Below are positions 55,740-62,886 of a stretch of DNA of 64,000 nucleotides, piece after piece. Position 1 is the stretch's first letter, and every line of letters starts with the position of its first letter. The DNA lies in assembly GCA_021821305.1 (NCBI GenBank), contig JAKACP010000001.1, positions 682,001-746,000 of the forward strand, written 5' to 3'. This stretch comes from a bacterium (GTDB lineage: Bacteria > Patescibacteria > Paceibacteria > Moranbacterales > UBA1568). The position numbers were made by a program, and so were the translations under genes. The notes beneath the pieces are model-generated. The model made no database searches. It was not told the origin of the DNA and saw only the letters and a list, made by a program, of their open reading frames with translations.

Positions 55740-56923
55740 GGGTCACTTTTGGCTTCCTTGCCTATCAGATATTCGCGGCCGGACAGCGTCAGTACGAGGT
55801 GATCGAGCTCCCGCTGGCGGCGTCGCTTCTCTTCGATCGGCACGTCGTCTCGCATCCCCTTGGTCGCGGCCGTCCCGGGGCGGGGCGAATACCATGCGAT
55901 ATAGGCCTTGGCGAAACCGACCCGCCGGGCGAGGTCGAGCGTATCCTGGAAATCCTCCTCCGTCTCCCCCGGAAATCCGACGATGATGTCGGTCGTGAAC
56001 GAGACATCAGGAATCCGCGCGCGGATCCGGTCCACGAGCGCGAAGTATTCGTCGCGGCTGTACCAGCGGTTCATCGCCTTCAAGATCCGGTCGCTTCCCG
56101 CCTGCACCGGCAGATGGAGCAGGCGATCGACATTGGGATTGCGCGCGATCGTCTCGATGAGCTCGTCCGAGAAATCCCAGGGATTGGACGAGATGAACGA
56201 TACCCTCCGCACGCCGGGAATCCGGGCGACCGTCTCGAGGAGATGCGGGAAGAGGGTCGGGACCCGATGACGGTTGAGGTGCTTCACCATGACCGGCTTC
56301 ACCGTTCGGCCGTCCGGGAGCGCATATTCCTCCCCTTCGCGGATCTTTTCTGCGAGAAGGTCGGCCCCGTAGGAATTCACGTTCTGCCCGAGAAGCATGA
56401 TCTCGTCGCGACCGTCCGCGACGGCCGATTCCGCCTCGCGCACGATATCCCCGAACGGGCGGGAGATCTCCTTGCCGCGGGAGAACGGCACGATGCAGAA
56501 CGCGCAGTAGTTGTTGCAGCCGTTGGAGATGACGATCGACGCCATCTTCGTACCGCTCCGGAGCGGCGGGTGTTCGAACCCGATATCCTCGAGCGGGAGG
56601 AACTCCGCGTCCGGCAGGCGGGCCTGGATACGCTTGAGCATCTTCCCCGACGGTTCCCGCGCCGCCGCGCCGATGAGGCATCCGGTGACGACGATGCGCG
56701 CGTCGCGGTTCCCGTGGAGTCCTTTGCGGATATTGCGCACGAGGCCGTAGACCTTCTCCTCCGCCCGATCGCGCACGACGCAGGTATTGAGGACGATCAC
56801 GTCGGCCTCATCCATGTTTTCCGCCGCGCCGAATCCGCGCGCCTCGTACGAGGCCGCCACCCGCTCGGAGTCCGCCGTATTCTGCTGGCACCCAAACGTT
56901 TTGATATAGTATGTTTCCATCAT
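55712..56923 (-). CDS. miaB: tRNA-2-methylthio-N6-dimethylallyladenosine synthase MiaB, without TRAM domain
   Basis: 403-residue radical-SAM methylthiotransferase modifying A37 of tRNAs. The N-terminal domain has the three auxiliary-cluster Cys (KTFGCQQN, LNTCVVRDRAEE, VTGCLIG). The radical-SAM motif is SNGCNNYCAFCIVPFSRGKE. After HLPVQAGSDRILKAMNR and the C-terminal helix SREYLIGKEA the protein ends with a short AT-rich tail, so the RNA-binding TRAM domain (about 60 residues) is absent. The 3' end doubles as promoter DNA for the small membrane gene. Could be classed as a MiaB-like enzyme of narrower range. Confidence 0.9.
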   Translation of the reverse strand: MMETYYIKTFGCQQNTADSERVAASYEARGFGAAENMDEADVIVLNTCVVRDRAEEKVYGLVRNIRKGLHGNRDARIVVTGCLIGAAAREPSGKMLKRIQARLPDAEFLPLEDIGFEHPPLRSGTKMASIVISNGCNNYCAFCIVPFSRGKEISRPFGDIVREAESAVADGRDEIMLLGQNVNSYGADLLAEKIREGEEYALPDGRTVKPVMVKHLNRHRVPTLFPHLLETVARIPGVRRVSFISSNPWDFSDELIETIARNPNVDRLLHLPVQAGSDRILKAMNRWYSRDEYFALVDRIRARIPDVSFTTDIIVGFPGETEEDFQDTLDLARRVGFAKAYIAWYSPRPGTAATKGMRDDVPIEEKRRRQRELDHLVLTLSGREYLIGKEAKSDPLQSNFFVL

Positions 56924-56925
56924 AT

Positions 56926-57070
56926 TCGATCAAAAAACACAAAGCTCAGAGCACAAAATTCCAAACAAAGCACGAATTTCACAAAGCACAGATCATGCCA
57001 CGCTTGCTTCCTGTGTTTTGTGTTCTGTCTGGCTTTTTGTGTTTTGAATGTTTGTGCTTTGCGGCGTATT
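56926..57070. repeat. Dispersed CACAAA-type repeat, copy C, partly inside rlmN
   Basis: Inverted arms rich in CACAAA fill the spacer between miaB and rlmN and continue into the rlmN coding region. The core at 57027-57047 matches copy B at 20 of 21 or so positions. The last 25 or so codons of rlmN are therefore repeat-derived. Confidence 0.65.
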
Positions 57071-58096
57071 CGCCGCCAACTGTCCGCAGGCCGCGGCGAT
57101 ATCGTCGCCCATCGTCCGACGCCTGGTCGCGACGACGCCCGCCGCTTTCAGCCGCGACTGGAACCGTTCTATCGTCTCCTCGGTGCTCTTGGACAACCCT
57201 CCTTCGGTGATATTGTACGGGATGAGGTTGATCCGGACCTTGCCGACGCGGCGGGCGAACCGGATGAGGGCGTCGGCGTGCGCGTCGGTGTCGTTGACGT
57301 CCTTGAGCATGATGTATTCGAACGTGAGGTGCCGCCGTTTCTCCGAGAATTTCCGGAAGTAGGCTTCCGTCCATTCGGCGAGCTTGTCGAGGAATCCCTC
57401 GTACGATGTCGGCATGAGCTCCCGCCTCGTCTTCGGATCGGCGGAATGAAGCGAGACCGCGAGGCGCACCGGCGGCCATTCCGGGTCGTCGAGCGTGCGC
57501 GTGAGCATCGGGACGAGGCCGACGGTCGATACCGTGATGCGCGTGGGACCGATACCCATGCGGTCGATGAAGGTCCGGAGCGCGGCGCGGACCTGTTCGT
57601 AGTTCGAGAGCGGTTCACCCATGCCCATGAAGACGATGTTGGTCACCGCTCCCTCCGTCTCCGGATGCCGTGCGAGGTATCCGTTGAAGAACCGCACCTG
57701 GTCGACGATCTCATCGGCCATGAGATTGCGGGAGAAGCCCATCTTCCCCGTCGCGCAGAACGTGCACGCCATGGCGCAGCCGACCTGGGTCGATACGCAT
57801 ACGGTGAGCTGTCCGCGGCTGTTGCGCATGAGCACGGTCTCGATACGGTTCCCGTCCCCCGTCTCGAGGAGCGCTTTCCAGGTGTCCCCTTTCATACTCG
57901 GCAACACCGCGATCTCGCGGAAGGCGTTCCACGGGATTTCCGCGGCGAGCCTCTCACGGAGCGGTTTGGAAAGGGCCGTCGCCTCGTCCCAACCCGCATT
58001 GGCGGGCGAAAAAAGCGCCTCGACAGCCTGTCTGGCGCGAAAGGCGCTCTCGTCCGCGAGGAGCGCGCGTATCCGTTCTTCCCGAGTCTCTATCAT
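56993..58096 (-). CDS. rlmN: Dual-specificity 23S rRNA/tRNA (adenine-C2)-methyltransferase RlmN
   Basis: 367-residue radical-SAM enzyme methylating A2503 of 23S rRNA and A37 of some tRNAs. CMACTFC-type motif appears as VGCAMACTFCATGKMGFSRN. FMGMGEPLSNY binds SAM, and the resolving Cys is in DIAAACGQLA near the C-terminus. After that conserved end, the protein carries about 25 extra residues (QSTNIQNTKSQTEH region) encoded by the dispersed repeat. Lies between the pilus genes and miaB in the same direction. Confidence 0.96.
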   Translation of the reverse strand: MIETREERIRALLADESAFRARQAVEALFSPANAGWDEATALSKPLRERLAAEIPWNAFREIAVLPSMKGDTWKALLETGDGNRIETVLMRNSRGQLTVCVSTQVGCAMACTFCATGKMGFSRNLMADEIVDQVRFFNGYLARHPETEGAVTNIVFMGMGEPLSNYEQVRAALRTFIDRMGIGPTRITVSTVGLVPMLTRTLDDPEWPPVRLAVSLHSADPKTRRELMPTSYEGFLDKLAEWTEAYFRKFSEKRRHLTFEYIMLKDVNDTDAHADALIRFARRVGKVRINLIPYNITEGGLSKSTEETIERFQSRLKAAGVVATRRRTMGDDIAAACGQLAANTPQSTNIQNTKSQTEHKTQEASVA

Positions 58097-58134
58097 AACC
58101 GTATAGGGTACGCGGAAAACCGGGACCCGTCAAT

Positions 58135-58464
58135 CTACCGCTCCTTCTTCATGCCGGGAATGGGAACGAAGAAATCGTTTTCGATCTCGAGATCCTCTTC
58201 GTGCAGCCGCGATCGCTCGTCAGCTGTCTCGACGGCCTTTCGGAAATCCGATTCCTGGAAGACGGTTTCCTGGAAGGCCGACTCCGCGTAGCGTCGGCGC
58301 TCCTCGTCGGTCCAATCGCCCCGATAGACATTGTCATACCAGAAATACATGCCGGCTCCGATCGCGACGAAAAAGAGAGCTGCGAAGAATGCCTGCGCAT
58401 GCCGGAACCAGAAGAGCGCGAGCGCCCTTCCCGAGATATGCAATTTTTTCAGCTTGAGTTTCAT
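58135..58464 (-). CDS. Membrane protein at the pilP position of the pilus operon
   Basis: 109 residues. A basic N-terminus (MKLKLKKLHISG), one membrane helix (about 27-44) and an acidic extracytoplasmic tail with a helix (about 52-95). No sequence family recognised. It follows pilO by 3 bases and so takes the place that pilP occupies in other type IV pilus operons. It may dock onto the PilN/PilO pair; this is inference from position and topology only. Confidence 0.7.
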   Translation of the reverse strand: MKLKLKKLHISGRALALFWFRHAQAFFAALFFVAIGAGMYFWYDNVYRGDWTDEERRRYAESAFQETVFQESDFRKAVETADERSRLHEEDLEIENDFFVPIPGMKKER

Positions 58465-58467
58465 AAG

Positions 58468-59163
58468 CTATTCCAGATAAACCGCTATCTCGAACGAGGC
58501 GTTGACGCGGAGATCCTCCGCTGACGAATCCGGCTCCGTGGCGGTTTCCGAGGATGAAGCGGAGAAGAGATCCCCCGCGACATCGGAACGTCGTTCATCC
58601 TCGGGCGCCGGGCGGAAATCGACGGACAGCACGTCGAGTCGGTACGGCATCGTCTCGACCTTGTGGAGGAAGTTCGCCGCCTCCGCATAGGCGCCGGAAA
58701 ACCGGATCTTGAGCCGGAGCGACTTCTCCCACGGAAGGCTCTCCTCGATGGTTTTCGGTTTGGCCGGAACGGAAGCGTCGGCGCCATCCTTGTCCTTGGG
58801 TGCTGCGGCCTTGGCCGGCGCCGGAGCGGGGGCCGCACCTTGAGCGATGGTCACTTCGCCGCCCGTCTTGCCGGCGAGCGTCTCTATCTCCCGTATGAAA
58901 TCGACGACGCGATTCTCCGACAGCATGAGGCGGATCCGGTCCTCGCTCTCACGGATGATCGCGTACTGCGATTCGAATTCCGGGAGACGCGATATCTTCC
59001 GCTCGGAATTCTCGGTCTTCGCCAGGATCTTCTGTATCTCGTCCCCTTCCGCGCGGATCCTCTGGTGCAGGGGCAGGATCACGAGGAACAGCACCGCGAA
59101 CGCGGCGATGAACACCAACACGGCGTACGTGAAATGATTTTTCAGGAGAGTCGATATCTTCAT
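58468..59163 (-). CDS. pilO: PilO-like type IV pilus inner-membrane component
   Basis: 231 residues. One N-terminal membrane helix (about 12-33) and a coiled coil (about 34-80, RIRAEGDEIQKILAKTENSE) precede a ferredoxin-like PilO domain (EFESQYAIIRESEDRIRLML to KVETMPYRLDVLSVDF). A Pro/Ala-rich loop lies in the middle. It forms the PilM/N/O alignment complex. The start at 59163 overlaps the pilN stop by 4 bases. Confidence 0.88.
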   Translation of the reverse strand: MKISTLLKNHFTYAVLVFIAAFAVLFLVILPLHQRIRAEGDEIQKILAKTENSERKISRLPEFESQYAIIRESEDRIRLMLSENRVVDFIREIETLAGKTGGEVTIAQGAAPAPAPAKAAAPKDKDGADASVPAKPKTIEESLPWEKSLRLKIRFSGAYAEAANFLHKVETMPYRLDVLSVDFRPAPEDERRSDVAGDLFSASSSETATEPDSSAEDLRVNASFEIAVYLE

Positions 59164-59726
59164 AGGTTCGTCGCGCTCTTTATGCATTCCGGTTTGACCG
59201 AAAAATCTATCTGGAACTCGACATTCTTCTCGGAGAACAGGTTCGTGACCGGGGCCTTGATGTCGGGAAAGCAGGATTCCTCCTTCAGCCGTTTCTCCAT
59301 TTCGAGGAAATCTTCGCGCTCTTCGGCCATCCCGACGACGAAGACCTGATAGTCCTTGGTGGAGAGACTGACGATCGCCACGCCGTCCGGTACGATCCGA
59401 TCGAGACGGCGCAGAAGTTCGGTCCAGCCGATATGCTCGCGATCGAAACGGTTGGATTGATCCGAGAGGCGGTTCGCGTCGCGGAACTTCGATTCGTAGG
59501 ATGCGAGCGCCTTCGCCTCGACCTGGGTCCGCGCGCGTTCCGCCTCGGCCTCCGCGGCGATCGCATGCTTCTCCCGGACCACGAGGAACACCCCGCCGAG
59601 TATGACAAGGTAAAAGACTTCTATGGAGAGAAGGAGCATGGATTGCCAGAAAAAGAACCTGGCGTAGTATTTCCGGCGGATGACCGCCCGGCCTTCCTCG
59701 GGAAGGAGATTAAGCAACACTCTCAT
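59160..59726 (-). CDS. pilN: PilN-like type IV pilus assembly protein
   Basis: 188 residues. The N-terminal conserved NLLPEEGR motif (6-13), which binds the PilM groove in the cytoplasm, is followed by one membrane helix (about 28-50). A long helix and a ferredoxin-like periplasmic domain (WTELLRRLDRIVPDGVAIVS) complete it. Overlaps pilM by 17 bases and pilO by 4 bases, so these genes are tightly coupled. Confidence 0.92.
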   Translation of the reverse strand: MRVLLNLLPEEGRAVIRRKYYARFFFWQSMLLLSIEVFYLVILGGVFLVVREKHAIAAEAEAERARTQVEAKALASYESKFRDANRLSDQSNRFDREHIGWTELLRRLDRIVPDGVAIVSLSTKDYQVFVVGMAEEREDFLEMEKRLKEESCFPDIKAPVTNLFSEKNVEFQIDFSVKPECIKSATNL

Positions 59727-60804
59727 ACTCGTCGAGGGCGCGGAGCGAAAGCCCGATCGCCGTTGAATATTGTACCGCTCGTTTCCGGTCTATCGGCGGG
59801 ATCTTCCCGTCGAGGTTCACGTTCACCCATGGGTTTCCGAGCTCGATGTTCTGATGCAGCCGTTTGGACAGGTAGGGAAGGATTCCGTGGGTGTTCGCCC
59901 CGCCGCCGCAGAGGATGACCGCGTCGATAGCCTTGGAGTATCCGATGCTCGTGAAATAGAAATCGAACGAACGCTCGATTTCCGCGGCGAGATTCTCGAG
60001 AATAGGCTGTACCGCCTTCAACTGGGGGCTCGGTATGGCGAGCGACCCCAAACCCGCGGTGATCTTGAGCTTCTCCGCCGCCTCGAAGGACAGTCCCATC
60101 TCCTTGGCGATCGCGTCCGTCATCATCTGCGAGGACAACGGCACGCTCGACGTGAACACCGGGATATTGCCGACCGCGATGAGGAAGCTCGTCCGGCGAT
60201 CGCCGAGATCGACGATGAGCGTCGTCTCATTGTCGTGGTTCTCGGACAGGAGGCTCCGCGCCTGGGCGATCGACTCCGTCTCGAGACCGACGACCTCGAG
60301 CCCGGCCTTGCCGAGCACCGATCGGAACTGGTCCACCATGGACCGCGCCACCGCCACCACGAGCACGCTCACCTTCTCCTCTCCCGGGGAGAACACCGAT
60401 CCAAGGATCTGCCAATCGTAGTACACCTGGTCGAGCGAGAGCGGGATGTTGGCCTCGATCTCCCACTTGATCGCCTCTTTCGCCTCCTCGGGGTCCATTT
60501 TCGGGAGGGTGACGATCCGGAGGAACGCCTTGGTCTCCGGAAGCGAGCAGACGACTCGACGCGTCTTGATCTTTTTCGGACCGGAGCGCGCGAGCAACGT
60601 ATGGACCGCCTCGATAATGGCGCTCTCGTCCATGATCTCGCCATCGACGATGCTCCCCTTTGACAAGGGGACGGATCCGTAGCTCTCCACCCACTCGTCG
60701 TCACCCTGGCGGGCGAGCCATACCGACTTGAGCGACAGATCGCTCATGTCGAGGCCGAACGGCGGCGGGAAAAAATCGAAAATTTTCTTCTGCAGGAATC
60801 CCAT
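59710..60804 (-). CDS. pilM: PilM-like actin-fold ATPase of type IV pilus assembly
   Basis: 364 residues with the FtsA/actin fold. The N-terminal GLDMSDLSLKSVWL binds phosphate loops, then VVCSLPETKAFLRIVTLPKM and KEAIKWEIEANIPLSLDQVY (the PilM signature). TLIVDLGDRRTSFLIAVG is the phosphate-2 loop and VILCGGGANTHGILPYL the adenosine motif. It recruits PilN at the inner face of the membrane. First gene of the M-N-O group, with an extended -10 promoter at 60841-60849. Confidence 0.95.
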   Translation of the reverse strand: MGFLQKKIFDFFPPPFGLDMSDLSLKSVWLARQGDDEWVESYGSVPLSKGSIVDGEIMDESAIIEAVHTLLARSGPKKIKTRRVVCSLPETKAFLRIVTLPKMDPEEAKEAIKWEIEANIPLSLDQVYYDWQILGSVFSPGEEKVSVLVVAVARSMVDQFRSVLGKAGLEVVGLETESIAQARSLLSENHDNETTLIVDLGDRRTSFLIAVGNIPVFTSSVPLSSQMMTDAIAKEMGLSFEAAEKLKITAGLGSLAIPSPQLKAVQPILENLAAEIERSFDFYFTSIGYSKAIDAVILCGGGANTHGILPYLSKRLHQNIELGNPWVNVNLDGKIPPIDRKRAVQYSTAIGLSLRALDEYESVA

Positions 60805-60840
60805 CGGTTTCTTCGTTTCTGTTTATGTCACTGCCCTCCC

Positions 60841-60849
60841 ATCATACCA
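60841..60849 (-). promoter_or_regulatory. Extended -10 promoter before pilM
   Basis: Minus-strand TGGTATGAT about 30 bases before the leader end; no convincing -35. Lies between pilX and pilM. Confidence 0.55.
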
Positions 60850-60859
60850 CATTCCGTGG

Positions 60860-62263
60860 CTACAATTCTTCCCACAGGTCGATCAGATACTGTGTCCCGG
60901 TCGGGAAGTACGGCGGCGGGCCGTAGAGGAGGTGGTTGTCATAATAAAGATTCCGTATCTGATATCCGGTTCCGTCGGTATAGGCGAATCCGTATCGTTG
61001 ATTGGTCACGATGGCGCCATAGACCGTGATGACCGATTTGACGACGTTGCCATAGTGGTCACGCCCGACGCGTCCCTGCGCGGCGACGAGTGCGGCGTCG
61101 ATACGGAGATCGGTCTCGCTGTCACGGATGATCTCCACGTCATTCTGCGCGAGCACGCCGATGACATCGGTCCCGTCATAATTGGTATAGGTGATATCGT
61201 TGCCGATGAATACGCTTTTCAACGAGGAGGACTGCAGGTTAGCAGCCGCTATCGTTACCCGTTCCCCGTTTATGGCCCCCTCGAGCCAGACATGGTTCTC
61301 CACGAAAATGACCCCGTTGTCGGGAATGGGGTATGTCGCCCATCCGCCCTGGTAATTGTTTATGCCGTTCGTACTCGAATTGAAGCTCCGCACCGTCCGG
61401 ATGCTGAAAGTGCCGTCCGGATGCAGGATGATATGCCGTCCCTGGTTCGCGTTGTCGAAATAACGGCTTCCGTTGACGCCGGCCAGCGCCTCGCTCTTCA
61501 TGTAGGCGAAGTCCCCGAGCACGCCGTTGAAATCCTTGCTCACCGCGGGGAACTCGCGTCCGGCCTCGAAAACGTCCGTCCGATCCGGCAGGGCCGCGGG
61601 CGGCAGGGGGTCCGTCGGGCTGTCGTGCGTGTGTACGCCGAATTCGTTCCCGCCGGTATGGTCCGGATCGTTGTAGTCCGCAACCGAGCTCGTGACCAGA
61701 TTGTGCGCGAGCCCGTCGAACCGTATGCCCTGGTTCGAATGGAGTTTCCCGAACACCTCCGTCCCCGCGCCGAACCGCATGAAGTCGTTGGCGAGCACCG
61801 ACCATTCGCTCCACGACGGCCGTCGGAAACGGACCTGTATCGTCCGGGTGTTCGCGGGATATTTCGTCGTCCAGCCGGTCGATTTCGCCATGGCGACGGT
61901 CGATCCTCCGGAAGGCGGGATCACCTCGATCCGGTATCGGCCGACCACCTCGCCCGATGAGGGATCGGTATAATCGGCCTCATAGGGTACGCCGACGCCG
62001 TACGCGGTTCCGGAATCCCAGAAAGCCTGAATCTGCTGGGTCGTCCGGCCGTCGGTATTGTGCGCGAGGTACCATTTGTAGAAATGGATACCCGATTCGG
62101 CGATCTGGAACGACTGCTCGCGCGCGTTCGTATAGAGGCTGTTCTTGATCTGCGCCGTCACGAACGTGAGGATGGACGTGAGCAGGATGGATACGGACGC
62201 CATGATGACGAGCCCGTACGCGAGCGCCGATCCCTGCCTTGTCCCCGTGCGGTTATTGCGCAT
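60860..62263 (-). CDS. PilX/DUF4900-like pilus-associated protein
   Basis: 467 residues. The hydrophobic N-terminus GSALAYGLVIMASVSILLTS (about 10-31) is PilX-like, without a canonical Gly-Phe/Met-Thr-x4-Glu prepilin cleavage motif. The long extracellular part resembles DUF4900-type proteins (TRTIQVRFRRPSWSEW, FGKLHSNQGIRFDGLAHN, repeated beta units). It probably sits in or caps the pilus as a minor component. Overlaps pilW by 11 bases. Confidence 0.85.
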   Translation of the reverse strand: MRNNRTGTRQGSALAYGLVIMASVSILLTSILTFVTAQIKNSLYTNAREQSFQIAESGIHFYKWYLAHNTDGRTTQQIQAFWDSGTAYGVGVPYEADYTDPSSGEVVGRYRIEVIPPSGGSTVAMAKSTGWTTKYPANTRTIQVRFRRPSWSEWSVLANDFMRFGAGTEVFGKLHSNQGIRFDGLAHNLVTSSVADYNDPDHTGGNEFGVHTHDSPTDPLPPAALPDRTDVFEAGREFPAVSKDFNGVLGDFAYMKSEALAGVNGSRYFDNANQGRHIILHPDGTFSIRTVRSFNSSTNGINNYQGGWATYPIPDNGVIFVENHVWLEGAINGERVTIAAANLQSSSLKSVFIGNDITYTNYDGTDVIGVLAQNDVEIIRDSETDLRIDAALVAAQGRVGRDHYGNVVKSVITVYGAIVTNQRYGFAYTDGTGYQIRNLYYDNHLLYGPPPYFPTGTQYLIDLWEEL

Positions 62264-62885
62264 AGTCGTTGAGATTGCGGAACTCCGTGAACGACTCGAT
62301 ATTGGTGTCGTCCGGGGCGTTGTTGGGGTCGATATTGATGACCAGGCGGACCTTGGCGAGCCGCGCGGCGCGTATGCTGATCGGGGTGGCGAGCGGATTG
62401 TTCACGGTGTCGCCGGGATAGTCCTCGTTGTAGTAGGTGAAGACCGGTTCGGTCGGTTCGTTCGCGATATCGGAGGCGAGCGTCGTCACCGTCCCGTCCC
62501 CGCTCGCGTAGGTCACCGGCTGGGTCGCGGACGGTTCCCGGATGCCGCGCTTGAAATCCCCGTTATCGAGGAAATAGTGCACGCGTTCCGTCACGCCGTC
62601 CTCGTCGATATCGATATACGCGGTCAGATCGAAATCATCCCCCGCCTCGATCGGATAGTCGCCGTTGTCGCCCTGCCGGACCTTGCGGAGCTCCGAGACC
62701 GTCACGCTGACCGCGCGGGAGGCGGCGGCCGAAGCGAGGCCGGTCTCGACGAGGAACGCGTTCGACTGCCAGCTCCGGAGGAAGAGTATCGTGAACCCCT
62801 CCATGGCGACGAGCACGATGAAAATCGATACCATCACCTCGACGAGGGTCATGCCGCGAAGCCGATTGTACCGGTTCCGTCCCAT
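62253..62885 (-). CDS. PilW-like minor prepilin
   Basis: 210 residues. Class III/type IV prepilin signal: basic leader MGRNRYNRLRG, then MTLVEVMVSIFIVLVAMEGF with Glu at +5, cut after Gly11 by prepilin peptidase and methylated on Met12. The C-terminal part is beta-rich (DDFDLTAYIDIDEDGVTERV, RAARLAKVRLVINID) as in PilW. It follows the PilV-like gene by one base and overlaps the PilX-like gene, so V-W-X form one operon. Confidence 0.9.
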   Translation of the reverse strand: MGRNRYNRLRGMTLVEVMVSIFIVLVAMEGFTILFLRSWQSNAFLVETGLASAAASRAVSVTVSELRKVRQGDNGDYPIEAGDDFDLTAYIDIDEDGVTERVHYFLDNGDFKRGIREPSATQPVTYASGDGTVTTLASDIANEPTEPVFTYYNEDYPGDTVNNPLATPISIRAARLAKVRLVINIDPNNAPDDTNIESFTEFRNLNDYAQ

Positions 62886-62886
62886 A

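Noticed and set aside
54453..57070. CRISPR-like repeats in the CACAAA-rich spacers
   Set aside because: No regular repeat-spacer spacing, no cas genes; units are low-complexity and inverted.
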